This document shows, piece by piece, positions 1 to 11,074 of a DNA stretch of 27,413 nt (the first letter of the stretch is position 1; every line of letters begins with the position of its first letter). The translations under genes were made by a program, and so were the position numbers. Below the pieces are notes generated by a model that saw only the letters and a program-made list of their open reading frames with translations, did no database searches and was not told the origin of the DNA. This stretch comes from Circinella minor. Lineage: Eukaryota > Mucoromycota > Mucoromycetes > Mucorales > Lichtheimiaceae. The stretch spans positions 1-27,413 of the forward strand of contig JAEPRB010000389.1 of NCBI GenBank assembly GCA_016758965.1, given 5' to 3'.

Positions 1-1700
1 TCTAACTTGCTGTTCAATTAGTTTGAAAATGAAATAAACGTAGATTCAAATGTTTTGAAAATACTAGCAGCTCTCCGTGTACAGCGTCATGATATTGTGA
101 ATCAAATCCGGCATCGTTTGGATAATATTTCAAGAAAACATCGATTTGACAAACAAAGTACCCAAGCATGGATCGATATCCTTAAAGAAAAAGGTTATGA
201 TGCCTTATTTGAAATTAATAATTCATCTGAAGCTGACGAAAAGGCTAATGGATCCAAGAAAGAAATATTGATGGTTCCGTGGGTCGCTCCGTGGCAGAAA
301 AAGGTATGGATTTGTATATTGTTTTGACTTGATCTCTTTTTGATTTATGTTCTTTTACTCATGTTCTTTTACACAGATATTATTGAAACGAGACGATATT
401 AACCTCGATTCTACACGTAAAACATGTGTATCATTTTTCTCTGACCGTGGTGATTGTTATTTATTTTCGCTTGTTACTAGGAGTGATGTAACGAACAAAT
501 GTAGTCCTGTTGCTTTCTTTATTACGGATTCTGAATCTTCATTTATTATTTAGTCGTTAGCTCTCGTGGCTTAAGTTTGAATGCTGTTTTTATCCTAGTG
601 TAACTGAAATGGATGCTATTTCGTCTATGTTCGCGGTACAGAAGTCCAAGTTCTAGTTTATCATTGGCATATTAGACGAACACGGGGAAAAAAAGTTAAA
701 TAGTTTTTGCTTATATACATATACATTTTCTCTAACATATCATTGATGGATCAAAAGTTCGATTAGTACTGCAGGCTCTAAAGTTTTACGTAAAAAGTTC
801 GTGTTTATTTAAATTCATTAATATAGGCAAAGAATCCAGAAGAATTTGATGTAAAGTGGAACGAATCCAGACAGCGTTATCTTGTTAAAGATATAACGTT
901 TTATACATACATGCTTGGTTATTATTACCATAAAAAAGAAAAGTGTAGTAAGACGTAGTGGGGAGAGGTATGTAATACTATCAAAACAAACTATAATTAT
1001 AACTTTTTTTATCTAATCTTTCAGTCATAATAGGGTGTTCATTTCCATACAAATAATGTCATTGAGTCGTCGCATAATCAATTGAAAACTCATTATATCA
1101 AAAGAACAAGGAAACATACAATTGATTATATTGTCTGAGTTCTTACTCAAGTTGTTGATTGCGCGTATAGACAATCTATACTACAAGTCTTTCTTGGATT
1201 CGAAGATGTGAGCTTGACAAAAGAAAAAAAAAACAGCATAGGACAGCGTATGAACTTGATGATGATGCCGCTGCAGAATATATTTCAATTGTAGATGCTC
1301 AAAAAGTAAGTAAAGATGCGTTAAAAGAACTGTTTTATGTTCTAATGGTTATTGAATAATCTATTCTATATATAGATTCGTGTAAAGTCGTTCAAGAAAG
1401 AAAATATTTATCATGAAATTGTTGTTTTAGAAGGCGTTTTGCATTCGTGGACCTGTCCTAACTTTTATTTTATTCGTATATTATGTAAACATATTTTCTT
1501 TGTAATCGAGTCCATGATATTCCTCTTCAGTGTGTTGGTATCTCTTGTTCAAGACAGCCTCGTGCTAGATCTGTCAATGAAGGTGATAATGAAAAAAATC
1601 CAAGAATTTCGTTTATATCAAAATTAACGTCCTCAGTAGACATGTCGACTCGTACTTTATCAAATATGACGTCCGATCACTCAGAAGAATGCAATTAAGC
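1..1700 (+). pseudogene. Decayed Mutator-like (MULE) transposase with degenerate SWIM zinc finger
   Basis: Fragments appear in the order expected of a MULE transposase. An N-terminal segment is open from about 21 to 303 and is followed by a plausible intron (304-376). The catalytic-domain start reads INLDSTRKT (about 395-421), then SPVAFFITDSES at 505-540. EMDAI (about 608-622) is followed, after a frameshift near 630-650, by VQVLVYHWHI. The stretch TNNVIESSHNQLKTHY (about 1046-1093) is typical of the MULE C-terminal region. CPNFYFIRILCKHIFF (about 1454-1501) matches the second half of a SWIM finger; the first Cys of its CxC is Trp here. Stops at 18-20, 551-553 and about 1134-1136, plus at least two frameshifts, show the gene is dead. 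The family is inferred from motif order; the left end may continue outside the window. The residue expected as the second catalytic Asp cannot be identified and may be lost. Confidence 0.72.
304..376 (+). other. Probable relict intron inside the MULE pseudogene
   Basis: The donor AAG|GTATGG and acceptor ACACAG| join the frame ending PWQKK to ILLKRDDINLD in phase 0. Removing it restores continuity into the LDSTRKT catalytic motif, so the ancestral transposase gene probably had a spliceosomal intron here. Confidence 0.5.
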
Positions 1701-2007
1701 AACACAAAATTTGAAATGCAGTTAGAAAGCAAAAATAAATAATAATATATAATTAAAGACAATTTAATCACTCCACTTTCAATATATCAATACAATAAAA
1801 ATAAAGAGCGAGATCTTTGAATCAAAGTGAAAACCTTATTGAACATTTTAATAAGGAAGTTTTGGAGAATTTTGCATAAATTTTTGTGTAAGTTAAACTA
1901 AAATAATAACTTCAGTTTATCTCAGCAGTCTGCGATAAAGTAGCCACTGAACATTTCTCCAATTCCGCAGTCTTTTTTACTCTTCTTTTCTCACCTTTTT
2001 GTTAAAC
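1701..2007. other. AT-rich spacer and upstream region of the PD-(D/E)XK-like gene
   Basis: No gene is seen. A pyrimidine-rich stretch (about 1971-2000) immediately precedes the ATG at 2008, as often seen near fungal transcription starts. No convincing TATA box or other named element was found. Confidence 0.4.
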
Positions 2008-4709
2008 ATGGAAGATTACATACAATATATCAAAGAGAATTATAAAGAATTCAATCCTGTTAATTTTTATAAAAAGTTTTCGTTCATTTCAAAAAAAGTT
2101 GGTGAGCGTGCACTTATTGATGCTCTTCAAACCATTGCGACATGGCGTAGTGAATCAAGTCTGAAAGGTTGGGCTATGGATCTCATGAAAGATCAATACC
2201 AGGTATATAGTTATGAAATTACCATCAATATAACGATAATCATGTTAATGGTAACTTTGTTTTTGAACATCTATTAGTCATTAACTACCTTGGAAACCGA
2301 AGAACATTGGACTACAGTTGCTTCTATACTTGCTAATGCGTCACAACATCAGTCATATTTACAATACAACAACAATATATTTAAACGAGCTATTGACTAC
2401 CAAGAAGCCTCAAGTGTAAGTTATTATCGGCATTTTCCTTATTACGTTTTTCATGTTTACGTGTTAATACGTTTACTCATTTCAAATTATAGTCTACTTC
2501 AAATATTCCAAAGCGGTTTAAAACAGGTGATAATAATGAAGATTCAGAAGACATTGATATTCCGGTGAGTATTACTGTTTTCTTCTTGACTAATTTACTT
2601 GATTTACTGATAACTATAATTTATAGCACGCATACCGATCTCCATTATATGTTCCTCAACAAAAATCATCACCAGCTCATAATTCACAAGACAGGTATGT
2701 ATCATGATAGAGCTGTGTCAAATAATGGTTCATGTGCGGGTATACCTCATCAATAACTGATTTTTTGCTGCAATAGTGACGATGTAGATCTATTACCATT
2801 TTTATTAAATTCACCCACTGCTTCTAATGGTAAGTACTTACAGAAATTGCGAACGAGCAACGAACTACTCACACTCACACTTGCTCTTCGATACCCACAC
2901 CCACATATTGTATATTCATAGTTAATTCGAATAATTTATCAAGACCTTCATCACCTGAAAAACAAGAGGTATATCTTATTACCATCAATTATTATTGATT
3001 AGTGTTAGTCATTGGGCGATCAAACATCATGCTATTTGTAATATCCTAACATTGTATACAAACTAGGATGATTTATATAAAATCCCATCAGACTTAACAG
3101 ATAACAAGCATCCTGCTAGAAAATCCAGTGTTTATAACTTGTCCTATTCTATCGAACCAGAAGCACACACAGACCTTGATATGCCTGATGATTGGTGGTC
3201 ACAGGACGCAAAATTTAACATTTCACGCGCATGTCGTCAATTCAAATATTCATCAAGCCTAGTGTCCATAGATAATCCATCTGCATTGTCAGATATTCGA
3301 TTTTTGTAAGCTAAACTTGATAATATTTATCTTGTTTTTTTACCTGTCAATCTGTGAAATCGTGCTAACCTTATAATCTTTTTTTATAGGTCCTTAAATA
3401 ATATCTACTTGTTCTCTGAAGAATGGGAAAAATCAATAGCGAAGTATTTTGGTTGGGACCGACACACATCCATCACGGATTCTTTGGGTATTGATGTTAA
3501 TAAACCCGAGGTTACTGCTCAATCATTGTTATATGCAACGAAGGTTTCTATGGTAAATATATATTGAAAGAGCAATCATGCTATAATGTTATTATTTGTA
3601 TATAAATATATACTTACCCACGTTTAATAGTCTTTGAATAAAAATTGGTTGTCTGTCATTAAATCTATCTCTCAGTTCATATCGGAAGCAACTACATCTG
3701 AAGTTCAGTTGGATATTCATACATCAATAGCGTTATTGAAATTGTAAGCAAACACAAATGGATCAAGTTCAATGAGTGAAAGGGGCATTGATAGATACAA
3801 ACATAAATTTGGTATACTGACGGTGATTCTTATACAGAGCTCCGAAATTTATACATGGTGGACCTCCAGATCCTTCGGTTGAGGACACCTTTGTTCATGA
3901 GTATATTGCACCCTTGTTGGAATCTGTGTTCGAAAGTGAACCCTTATTTAAAATTAATTGGTAAGTAAAAGAACAATAATTCAATGTTTGTAGAAGATCA
4001 CAGAAAATCGTCTCTTCTTACAAATGTTTGTACATATGTGCGTGCTCTGTATGTTCTATACTTTTTATGATTTTGTTAGGGCAAATGGTACACTGATTGC
4101 TGCTAAACAATATAAGCCTGATTATGTCGTATTCGTTAAAGGTGCAAATGGAAATTCTAAGTATGAAGTAGTGTCAGGGGAATTCAAGGCTCCAGATTTA
4201 AACGCGCAGCTGGAATCGGATGATGTCAAATTAGCAAAGCAGATGAGAATGATGTATAATAGTTTGGTTGAACGTCATGTAATGGATCCGATTGTATCTG
4301 GAGTGCTGGTACAAGGTTATGAGATGTCAACATATAAAATGGACATGGCGGGTCCCAACATGTATAGGTTGATAAAATTAGGGTCGTGCAATATTTTCAA
4401 AAGTCTTCAAGAGTTTCATTCTATTCCAATTATTTTATCTCATGTTATACAACTCAAGGTACAAGAAAATGATACTCGTTATTGTGTATTATTATTGGAA
4501 CTGGTAAAAACTAATAAAATGAATCTTTCATTATTATTATATATTATGCATAGGAGATCGCCACGATTACAGCAAAAAAGGTGCAAGCGATGGTAGTTGC
4601 CAAGAACAATTTGGAACCGCTTAAACATTCGCCACCACTCACATGGTTAAACACGAGCACTTGTACTTTAATTCAAAAAAGATCTCGATGTAAAACTGAA
4701 ATCAAGTAA
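2008..4709 (+). CDS. PD-(D/E)XK nuclease-like protein, 596 aa, 12 exons
   Basis: Exons: 2008-2202, 2278-2415, 2493-2564, 2627-2694, 2777-2829, 2922-2968, 3067-3305, 3390-3552, 3631-3743, 3838-3960, 4080-4503, 4554-4709. Together they make 1791 nt with the frame kept across all junctions. The start is ATG 2008 (MEDYIQYIKEN); the upstream TTG at 1999 is not needed. Residues 1-110 look helical, and 110-190 are Ser/Asn/Asp-rich and probably disordered. The C-terminal domain has KPDYVVFVK (Asp418) and, after a beta-like segment, SGEFKAP (Glu438, Lys440). This is the D...ExK pattern of PD-(D/E)XK folds, followed by predicted helices with KLAKQMRMMYN. From memory, similar proteins are multicopy in Mucoromycota. 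DNA cleavage is inferred, not shown. The final intron could instead begin at 4459, giving a shorter form. The stop codon lies within a large palindrome. Confidence 0.75.
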
Positions 4710-4950
4710 AAATGCCTCTTATACGTTAAAAAACAGAACTTAAAAATAATATTCCCACCCTGTTGTTTACCCCTTTTTTTCCTCTATCATTATTATTATT
4801 ATAAATCTAAATTGGTATAATGAACATGTATTATATCAATTTAGATTTATAATAATAATAATGATAGAGGGAAAAAAAGGGGTAAACAACAGGGTGGGAA
4901 TATTATTTTTAAGTTCTGTTTTTTAACGTATAAGAAACATTTTTACTTGA
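4702..4950. repeat. Near-perfect 120-bp-arm palindrome overlapping the stop codon
   Basis: The left arm 4702-4821 and right arm 4830-4950 are reverse complements apart from about three mismatches and one single-base indel. The spacer is only 8 nt (GAACATGT, 4822-4829). The left arm contains the last codon and TAA stop of the upstream gene, so the transcript would end in a long hairpin. The 20-mer AACATGTATTATATCAATTT occurs at 4823-4842, across the loop, and again at 4952-4971, just beyond the right arm. That layout suggests the right arm is an inverted copy made by template switching rather than a transposon end. As DNA it could extrude a cruciform; as RNA it would be a dsRNA-forming 3' UTR. 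Confidence 0.92.
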
Positions 4951-6489
4951 TAACATGTATTATATCAATTTTAATAATACTTTTATTATTGATACAGAAC
5001 TTTCAATGTAGCATTGACAACACTAGTATAACAACATGTATAAGACATCTCTTTTTTCAACACAAACTCATGTAAATTTAAGTTTTTTTCTTCTTCCGTT
5101 AGTCCTTCCCCTTCTCTTGTTAATGTTTACACTCTATACTATCATCATTTTACTTGAATAATGAGCTGGTTTCCAAATTTTCGATTGTCTTAGACGGGGG
5201 TGTAATATACTCTTACTCTCAAATAGTATAATAGAATTAGATGTAAGCTGTTAGTTGCCAAATAATAATTCACTACGCGTCATTATGATATTATTAGTAA
5301 GCAAAAATAAATAATTATGATAAGACGCAAAATTGTAATCTGTCATGCGCCTAATTGATAATAAACTCTACGCAAAATGATAAAAGTTTCCAACGCCACA
5401 ATGAAAAAAAAAGCGTCGCTCCAAGTAAAAAACTCTCTTCCGCCAAAATGATTTGGGTCTCATGTCACCGCAAATTTAGTGCCAAATCATAGGAAAAATC
5501 CTGTACGAATAATTTTATATGAAAATATCAACAAAATTCTATTTGGGACACTTTAAGTTTTTTTGTTGGGGACAGCAAAATGACCATCAGACTGACTGTT
5601 TAGCGTCAATGCGGCTAGGAAAAGAACGAATAAATTCAGGAAGCCTGACACATAAAAAGTGGCAAATCCTTTTTTCTTCTTCTTCTCATTCTTCCCTGTA
5701 GTTGACTCAGATCCCAATATTGGCTCTTTAGTTTTTTGTATGTGAACGCATTATTATTTATTCTAAACCTGTATAATAATTTACTACGGGCACGTTTTCG
5801 AACCTCTATGGCAGTATAAGTGGGCGATTGAAGAAAAAAAATGCTAGCGTCAAAAACAACGTAGTACACGAAATAAAGAAGATACGCCAAAAAGACAAAA
5901 GCATACAATAACAATAACAACAATGATAATGAAGAGGATAAAGGAGTACACGATACGTATCTGGGAAGAATAAGAGGAATTCTTAAGTAATGAAGGCAAG
6001 AAACAATACGTACATGCCATTTAACCTTACAGCTGAGGTATGATAATGAGGATTTGATGAGTGGTTATAAAATGTGTATTATGCAAAAAAATTACTGACA
6101 TATGTTGTTTTAACTTGTAAGTCATAGTTCAGAAAAAGCGCGGTGTTATTTTGATGTGGAAAACTCTTGGAAAAAAAGGAAGCTGCTTGCCGGTTACATT
6201 ACGTATTGTCTGAAAAGCTTACGTACTCGATGAATAAGTGGTTTACGTTAAACCTTTAAAAGTATTAGCTTATACATACCTTTTTTGAAGTCAAACGAAT
6301 GAGGTTGTAGACATGGTAAGAAAATACGTAGCAGTAAATCACACATCAACAACTTTTAGTCATAAATGTGGTAGTATCATTATTTTTGTTTTTTGACTTT
6401 TTGGTGAAAGAAATATATATAATCCTTGTGGAAACGAGATGCTATAAAAGTCCAAAGGCTATTCCGTTCATATTTGTTCGATGATTGAT
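4951..6489. other. AT-rich spacer without a supported gene
   Basis: Only short open frames occur (5519-5701 +, 5636-5923 -), without motifs or believable codon use. The stretch 5260-5500 is a little richer in CG dinucleotides (CGCGT, GCGTCGC) and could be decayed coding or repeat DNA, but nothing is recognisable. TACGTA sites begin to cluster from about 5950 onward. Confidence 0.4.
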
Positions 6490-7020
6490 GTTTGAAGACA
6501 ACCACGACGATGTGATAGGAATGTTACGTTTTTGCACAGTGAACTAGAACTTGATGCCATGTCGATACAACTAAAGGAGCAAGGATTAAAGAACGGTCAC
6601 TATAACTATGATACAACGCAGATAGTACCCTCCGTGCTATTAATTTTCCAAATTTAGAAATAATGCTCATTAAAGTACCATGTGGTTACGTATAGAAAAA
6701 CAGAAAACGGTAAAGTGAGTTTTGATCATTACAAGAAGAGTGTGTTTGGGCTATTGGTTATGTTGAAAATGTTCACAGAAAAGTATAAAGAAGCTTCATT
6801 TGATACATTTCAAAAGCTTAAGGTTCACTTTGTGCATGGCCAAGGTAACTATTATGTTTTATTTATTATACATATATTCTACTCGAAAATCATATACCTA
6901 TTAAACTAGTCTATAATTTATATAGGAAATGTAATTCACCAGTCAAGTGTGTCTGTTCAAGAAAAAACTCGATGTCTGCATATAAAAGTGGAAACTGATG
7001 TGTTAATGCTATATAATTAA
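6490..7020 (+). pseudogene. Broken member of a fungal multicopy (probably nuclease-like) family
   Basis: A segment reading ELELDAMSIQLKEQGLKNG (from about 6541) runs to a stop near 6656. A second frame supplies NFPNLEIMLIKVPCGYV (about 6640-6690). The first frame then resumes with SFDHYKKSVFGLLVMLKMF and FQKLKVHFVHGQ to about 6843. A plausible intron (about 6846-6926, GTAACT...TATATAG) leads to a short terminal exon ending at 7020. The pattern of a LEI-L-LE-like strand, then FDHYK...FG.L.MLK, then KLKV.FVH resembles proteins that I recall as abundant in Mucorales. At least two frameshifts make the copy non-functional. The family assignment is from memory and the function is unknown; a relationship to the intact gene at 2008-4709 is possible but not demonstrated. 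Confidence 0.5.
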
Positions 7021-8222
7021 ATACCTATAACTGAATGTAACCTATGTATCATCAAAAACATACAAAGTAGGACATACGTAGAATGACCGATCATTTATTA
7101 TAAAACTTGGCACAGATACAGTAGACGCTTTTTGGTACTTGATAAATATTTTAATTTATTTATTTAATATGTATCAGTTATTATCAATATATTGCTGGCT
7201 ATGAGGAGCCGGTACGTTGTTTTTAATTAGTTATCTTGCATTCTATTAATAAAATCTTATCAAAAAGCTTTGTTATGTTACCTATACGTACGTATATACA
7301 TTGGTTACTTGTACATATATCATACTCTGTAGTGTCAAACATTAGAAGCTGTATATGTTCTTTAATTAGAATTTAAAATGAAATAAATATTTAAAAAGAA
7401 ACGTTTATATTGAATCAAGATATTCATAAAGTGCTAAAATAATGCTGACTATTCTAACTGTTCGGTTAAAAAATAACATACGTATGTCCTCAACCATAAA
7501 TCAAAATCCTTAACTGTGGCCGCGTTTTGTGTGTGGGTGATGGGGAAAATGATAGCTACATACTAATATTAATGCACTTTACAGTCTTATAGACAACGTT
7601 TTTGGTTTAAAAAACATGATGCGTTCTGAATAAAACAAAACATCCGTTTATTCACTAAATTAAAAGTTAAGTTTATGTCGTTTTTCTTTTATGATATTTT
7701 GATTTATAAAGGATCCACTTACTATCTTTTTCCTTTTTACTTAATTATGCAGATCGATTATTCACAATAAATATATAAATTTGGAGTTATCACAGTAGGT
7801 AATATATATAAATGGAAAGAAATATTTTCATATGTATTTTATATTACATATTGTACTAATATCGTGCTCTATTAAATTTATAGGAATAGCCTTTCAATAA
7901 CTCTATGATTTATGAAAAAAGAGGATCAAATGTAGAAAAGAATCAGACCATAATTGCTTTACAAGATATGTTTTTCATTGATATACAATCTATACGCTTT
8001 TGATATCTGTTTTTTTTTTCTAGAATGTTTTAGTATATAATAGTATTTTAAATCACTTTGTCTCCATGGCAAAACGAAAATGATTTCTTGTAGTTCCCCC
8101 AAAAAGGTTATTTATTATAAAGTTATCAAAATCCCGCCACCGTTTAAATTTTAAGCACCAGAAAATAGAAGAGAAACTAATCACCATTCGCTTTTTTTTT
8201 TTTACTGTAAACTCTTTACAAA
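7021..8222. other. AT-rich spacer and PRP38A upstream region
   Basis: No gene is seen. The region is rich in ATATAT/TTTAAA runs and holds several TACGTA sites (about 7067, the overlapping pair at about 7284, and about 7478). The last 60 nt before the PRP38A ATG are T-rich. A GC-richer patch (about 7510-7545, GTGGCCGCG) stands out but matches nothing known to me. Confidence 0.4.
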
Positions 8223-9644
8223 ATGGGTGAGTGCTTACCCTCTCCTCCCCTCCTGATTAAAAACACACGATCGTAACCTAAATATATATACATATACTGA
8301 TTCACTTTTTTTTTAATATAGCAAATAGGACTGTATCAGATGCCGTTCAGATTCATGGACGTGATCCGCAACGACTTATTGAAAAAATCATTCGAGAACG
8401 CATCTATGATTCTATGTATTGGAAAGAAAGCTGTTTTGGCTTGTCAGGTAATTTTCTTTTTTTTTTAAAAAAAAAAATCGAACACACTGGAAATTACTAT
8501 TAGGACAATCTAGGCGTTTCTATTTTTTAGACTGGTATATATATATTCATGTATATTTATACTATTATTATTTATCTTATATATAGCGGATACACTCATG
8601 GATAAAGCAGTACAATTAAATTACATTGGAGGTCAATATGGAGGTCAAACACCTACTGAATTTCTTTGTTTAACTCTCAAATTATTACAACTTCAACCTG
8701 AAAAAGAGATCATTCATGAGATTATTAAACAAGAAGATTTCAAGTAAAGTTCTATAACTTTTAAAAACCGTCTTTTCTATTTTATTTTTTGGCTCGAACA
8801 GGAGAATAGATCTATTCATATTAATTTTTTTTTTTTACTTCAATGATAGATATCTAAGAGCATTAGGTGCATTCTATTTACGTATTGTGGGTCGTTCAAA
8901 AGAAATATATCTATCATTGGAACCTTTATTAAATGATCCAAGGAAATTACGTGTACGAGAAGGAGGTAAAGATTCTATTTTTTTTGTTCTTATTTTATCA
9001 ATGTAAAAAAAAAAGGCAAGGTAACTCTTTTTTTTTGCTAACTCCAAGCTTTATAATTGCTAGATGGATATAGTTTAACATATATGGATGAATTTATTGA
9101 TCAATTATTACGTGAAGAGCGTGTATGTGATGTTATTTTACCTCGACTTGCAAGTAGATATGTATTAGAAGAAAATGATGAATTAGAACCTCGTGTAAGT
9201 GGATTGGAAGGTGATTTAGAAAGTGATTTGGATGAAAAAGAGGATCAAGAGGAAAGCAGAGGACAACGTAGTCGAAGCAGTAGTGAAAGTCGTAGTCGTA
9301 GCAGAAGTCCAAGCAGTAGTAGAAGTCCAAGTCCTTCTTCTCCTCCTCCTCGTCGTCGACGTAGTCCAAGTTCAAGTCCAAATAGAAGTCCAAGTTCTCG
9401 TCATCGTCGTCGTCGTAGTCCTAGTTCAGATAAATACCGTAGTCCAAGTCCCCAACGCCGTGATCGTAGTCGTGATCGTAGTTATCGAGATGATCGACGA
9501 CGTCGTCGTTATAGCCCAAGTCCAAGTCCACCAAGAAGAAGAAGTCGTAGTAGAAGTAGAAGTAAAAGTCGATCACAATATAATCAACGACGACGACATA
9601 GGAGTTATAGTCGTAGTCGTAGTAATGAAAGACGCAGAAGATAA
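8223..9644 (+). CDS. PRP38A: Pre-mRNA-splicing factor 38A (PRP38A), 327 aa
   Basis: PRP38 is a component of the U4/U6.U5 tri-snRNP and pre-catalytic (B complex) spliceosome, needed for activation and U4 release. Exons: 8223-8226, 8322-8447, 8587-8743, 8850-8965, 9064-9644, frame-consistent at 984 nt. The protein begins MANRTVSDAVQIHG and carries YWKESCFGL, LNYIGGQYGG, FLCLTLKLLQLQPEK, EDFKYLRALGAFYLR and VCDVILPRL, the hallmarks of the PRP38 domain (about 1-175). An acidic linker (about 180-200) leads to an Arg/Ser-rich tail (about 203-327) of the type found in the metazoan protein but lacking in budding yeast Prp38. The first coding exon is only ATGG (4 nt), so the start depends on splicing of an intron beginning GTGAGT. 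It converges with RPL13. Confidence 0.96.
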
Positions 9645-10093
9645 AAAAAAAAAGCCAAAGTTTTTTGTAACATTCTTAGTACAATTTGTTCTTTGTTTTT
9701 TCTTGTAACAATAATTACTCTTTTTATTTGGCATGATGTGGGATTGTTTCCTAGTTCAAAAACAAACTATAACCTAGTTACACATTCTACTTTGACTCTT
9801 CAAAGTAAAACATCATGTTATTTTTACCATTCATATAAAAAGCATTCAATGTAACTATTCACCCTGGATACAACCAAAAACAAATCCACATTATACACAC
9901 ACAACCAACTTTTACAAAAATTAAATCCTCCAACAAAACTTAATCCCTTTCACACACACGTATTTGCCCCATTTCCAAAATAAATAAACAAAACGAAAAA
10001 ACGAAACGAGAAAAGAAAAGAGAATAAAATTCAACAATGGCAACCGCATCAGTTTTATTGATGTACAATGGTTTTGATATGATGACCGACAAT
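9645..10093. other. Convergent 3' region between PRP38A and RPL13
   Basis: About 450 bp of non-coding DNA lie between the two stop codons. An A-run follows the PRP38A stop (9642-9650), and T-rich and CA-rich tracts follow (ACACACACAACC near 9894). Both 3' UTRs and poly(A) sites must fall here. No gene is present. Confidence 0.5.
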
Positions 10094-11074
10094 TTATTTC
10101 TTCTATTAAATACGCAAAACAGAAGGAAAAAGAAAAAAAGAAAGAATTGCGTAAAAAAAATCATATTAGTATATATAAACTTAATCAACCACATACAACC
10201 ATAATTCACAACCCAATTATTATATATATAAGTTTTATATATATAAGTTTTACATACCTTGTTGGCCTCTTCTTCAGCCTTGTCACGGGCACGCTTTTGA
10301 CGGGCACCGAGAGTACGGGCTTCAGAGCGAGCATAACGAAGCTTCTTGAAAGCATTGACAGACTTTTCTTCAGCAGTGATAGCACGAGCTTCAGGAGCAG
10401 CAGCGAGTTGCTCAATGGGGAGAAGACCACCACGGAGTTGGACAGCAGAGGCAACTTCAGCAGCCTACACAAAAGAAGAAATCATATATAAGTTTCCTGA
10501 ATAACAATTTTTTTTCTTAACTTCAAAACAAAAAAAAAGAAAAATTCTTACTTCAGAGTCACCAGCCTTGGGCTTACCAGCCTTACGGGGGAAGACGATA
10601 AGCTTAGCCTTGTAAGCCTTCAAACGTTGAACGTTCAATTCCAAGGATTCTTGGGAGTGGTTACGACGACGATGGTCAACAGCAATACCAACGGTGCGAG
10701 CGACCTTCTTGTTGATACCAGCTTCCTATTAAATAAAATAATAAAAATAAAAACATGAATAAATGGGATCCAGGAACTTTGTGTCATTCTAAAATATTCT
10801 AAATCAAAAAGTTTTTTTTTTTTTTTACCTTGAGTTCTTCCAAGGTGAAACCACGACCAGCGCGCAACTTCATGTTGTAACGTTGGGTAGGGCAACGAAC
10901 AGCAGGACGCAAAAGACCATCAACGGGTCTAGGAGCAATACGAGCAGCCTTTTGAATACGTGCGACTCTTCTAGATTTCTTACGACCGGGTTGATCGAAC
11001 CAGGTCTTTACGCGACGCTGCCAATCCTTACGGAAATGCTGGTTGGGCAACTGGTTGTTGTGCTTCAAAACCAT
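10094..11074 (-). CDS. RPL13: 60S ribosomal protein eL13 (RPL13), 211 aa
   Basis: eL13 is a structural protein of the cytosolic large ribosomal subunit. Coding exons on the minus strand: 11074-10829, 10725-10552, 10464-10258, 10102-10094 (82 + 58 + 69 + 2 codons plus stop). Sequence hallmarks are [53 protein letters not shown] and [20 protein letters not shown]. The length equals that of human RPL13 (211). The last coding exon is 9 nt (Lys-Lys-stop) after a 155-nt intron; without it, reading past 10258 would change the C-terminus. Codon use is strongly biased (GCT, CGT, AAG, GTC), as expected of a highly expressed gene. A CAG acceptor sits 3 nt before the ATG (11078-11080), so a 5' UTR intron is likely; GTATGT at 11377-11382 is a possible donor. 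Confidence 0.97.

Noticed and set aside
4702..4950. Palindrome interpreted as a transcription terminator or MITE
   Set aside because: Arms of about 120 bp are far longer than any terminator. No flanking target duplication fits a MITE, and the left arm contains host coding sequence, so an inverted duplication fits better.
5519..5923. Short frames on both strands (60 and 95 aa)
   Set aside because: No recognisable motif, low-complexity translation and no splice partners.
9133..9393. Minus-strand 86-aa frame rich in Asp/Tyr/Leu
   Set aside because: Antisense shadow of the same RS-repeat coding sequence.
9223..9708. 161-aa plus-strand frame rich in Val/Ile
   Set aside because: It is an alternative-frame shadow of the PRP38A Arg/Ser repeats; its composition is entirely explained by AGT/CGT repetition.
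10147..10491. Plus-strand 114-aa frame with Ser/Thr-rich end
   Set aside because: Antisense to RPL13 exon 3 and its intron, with no homology pattern.
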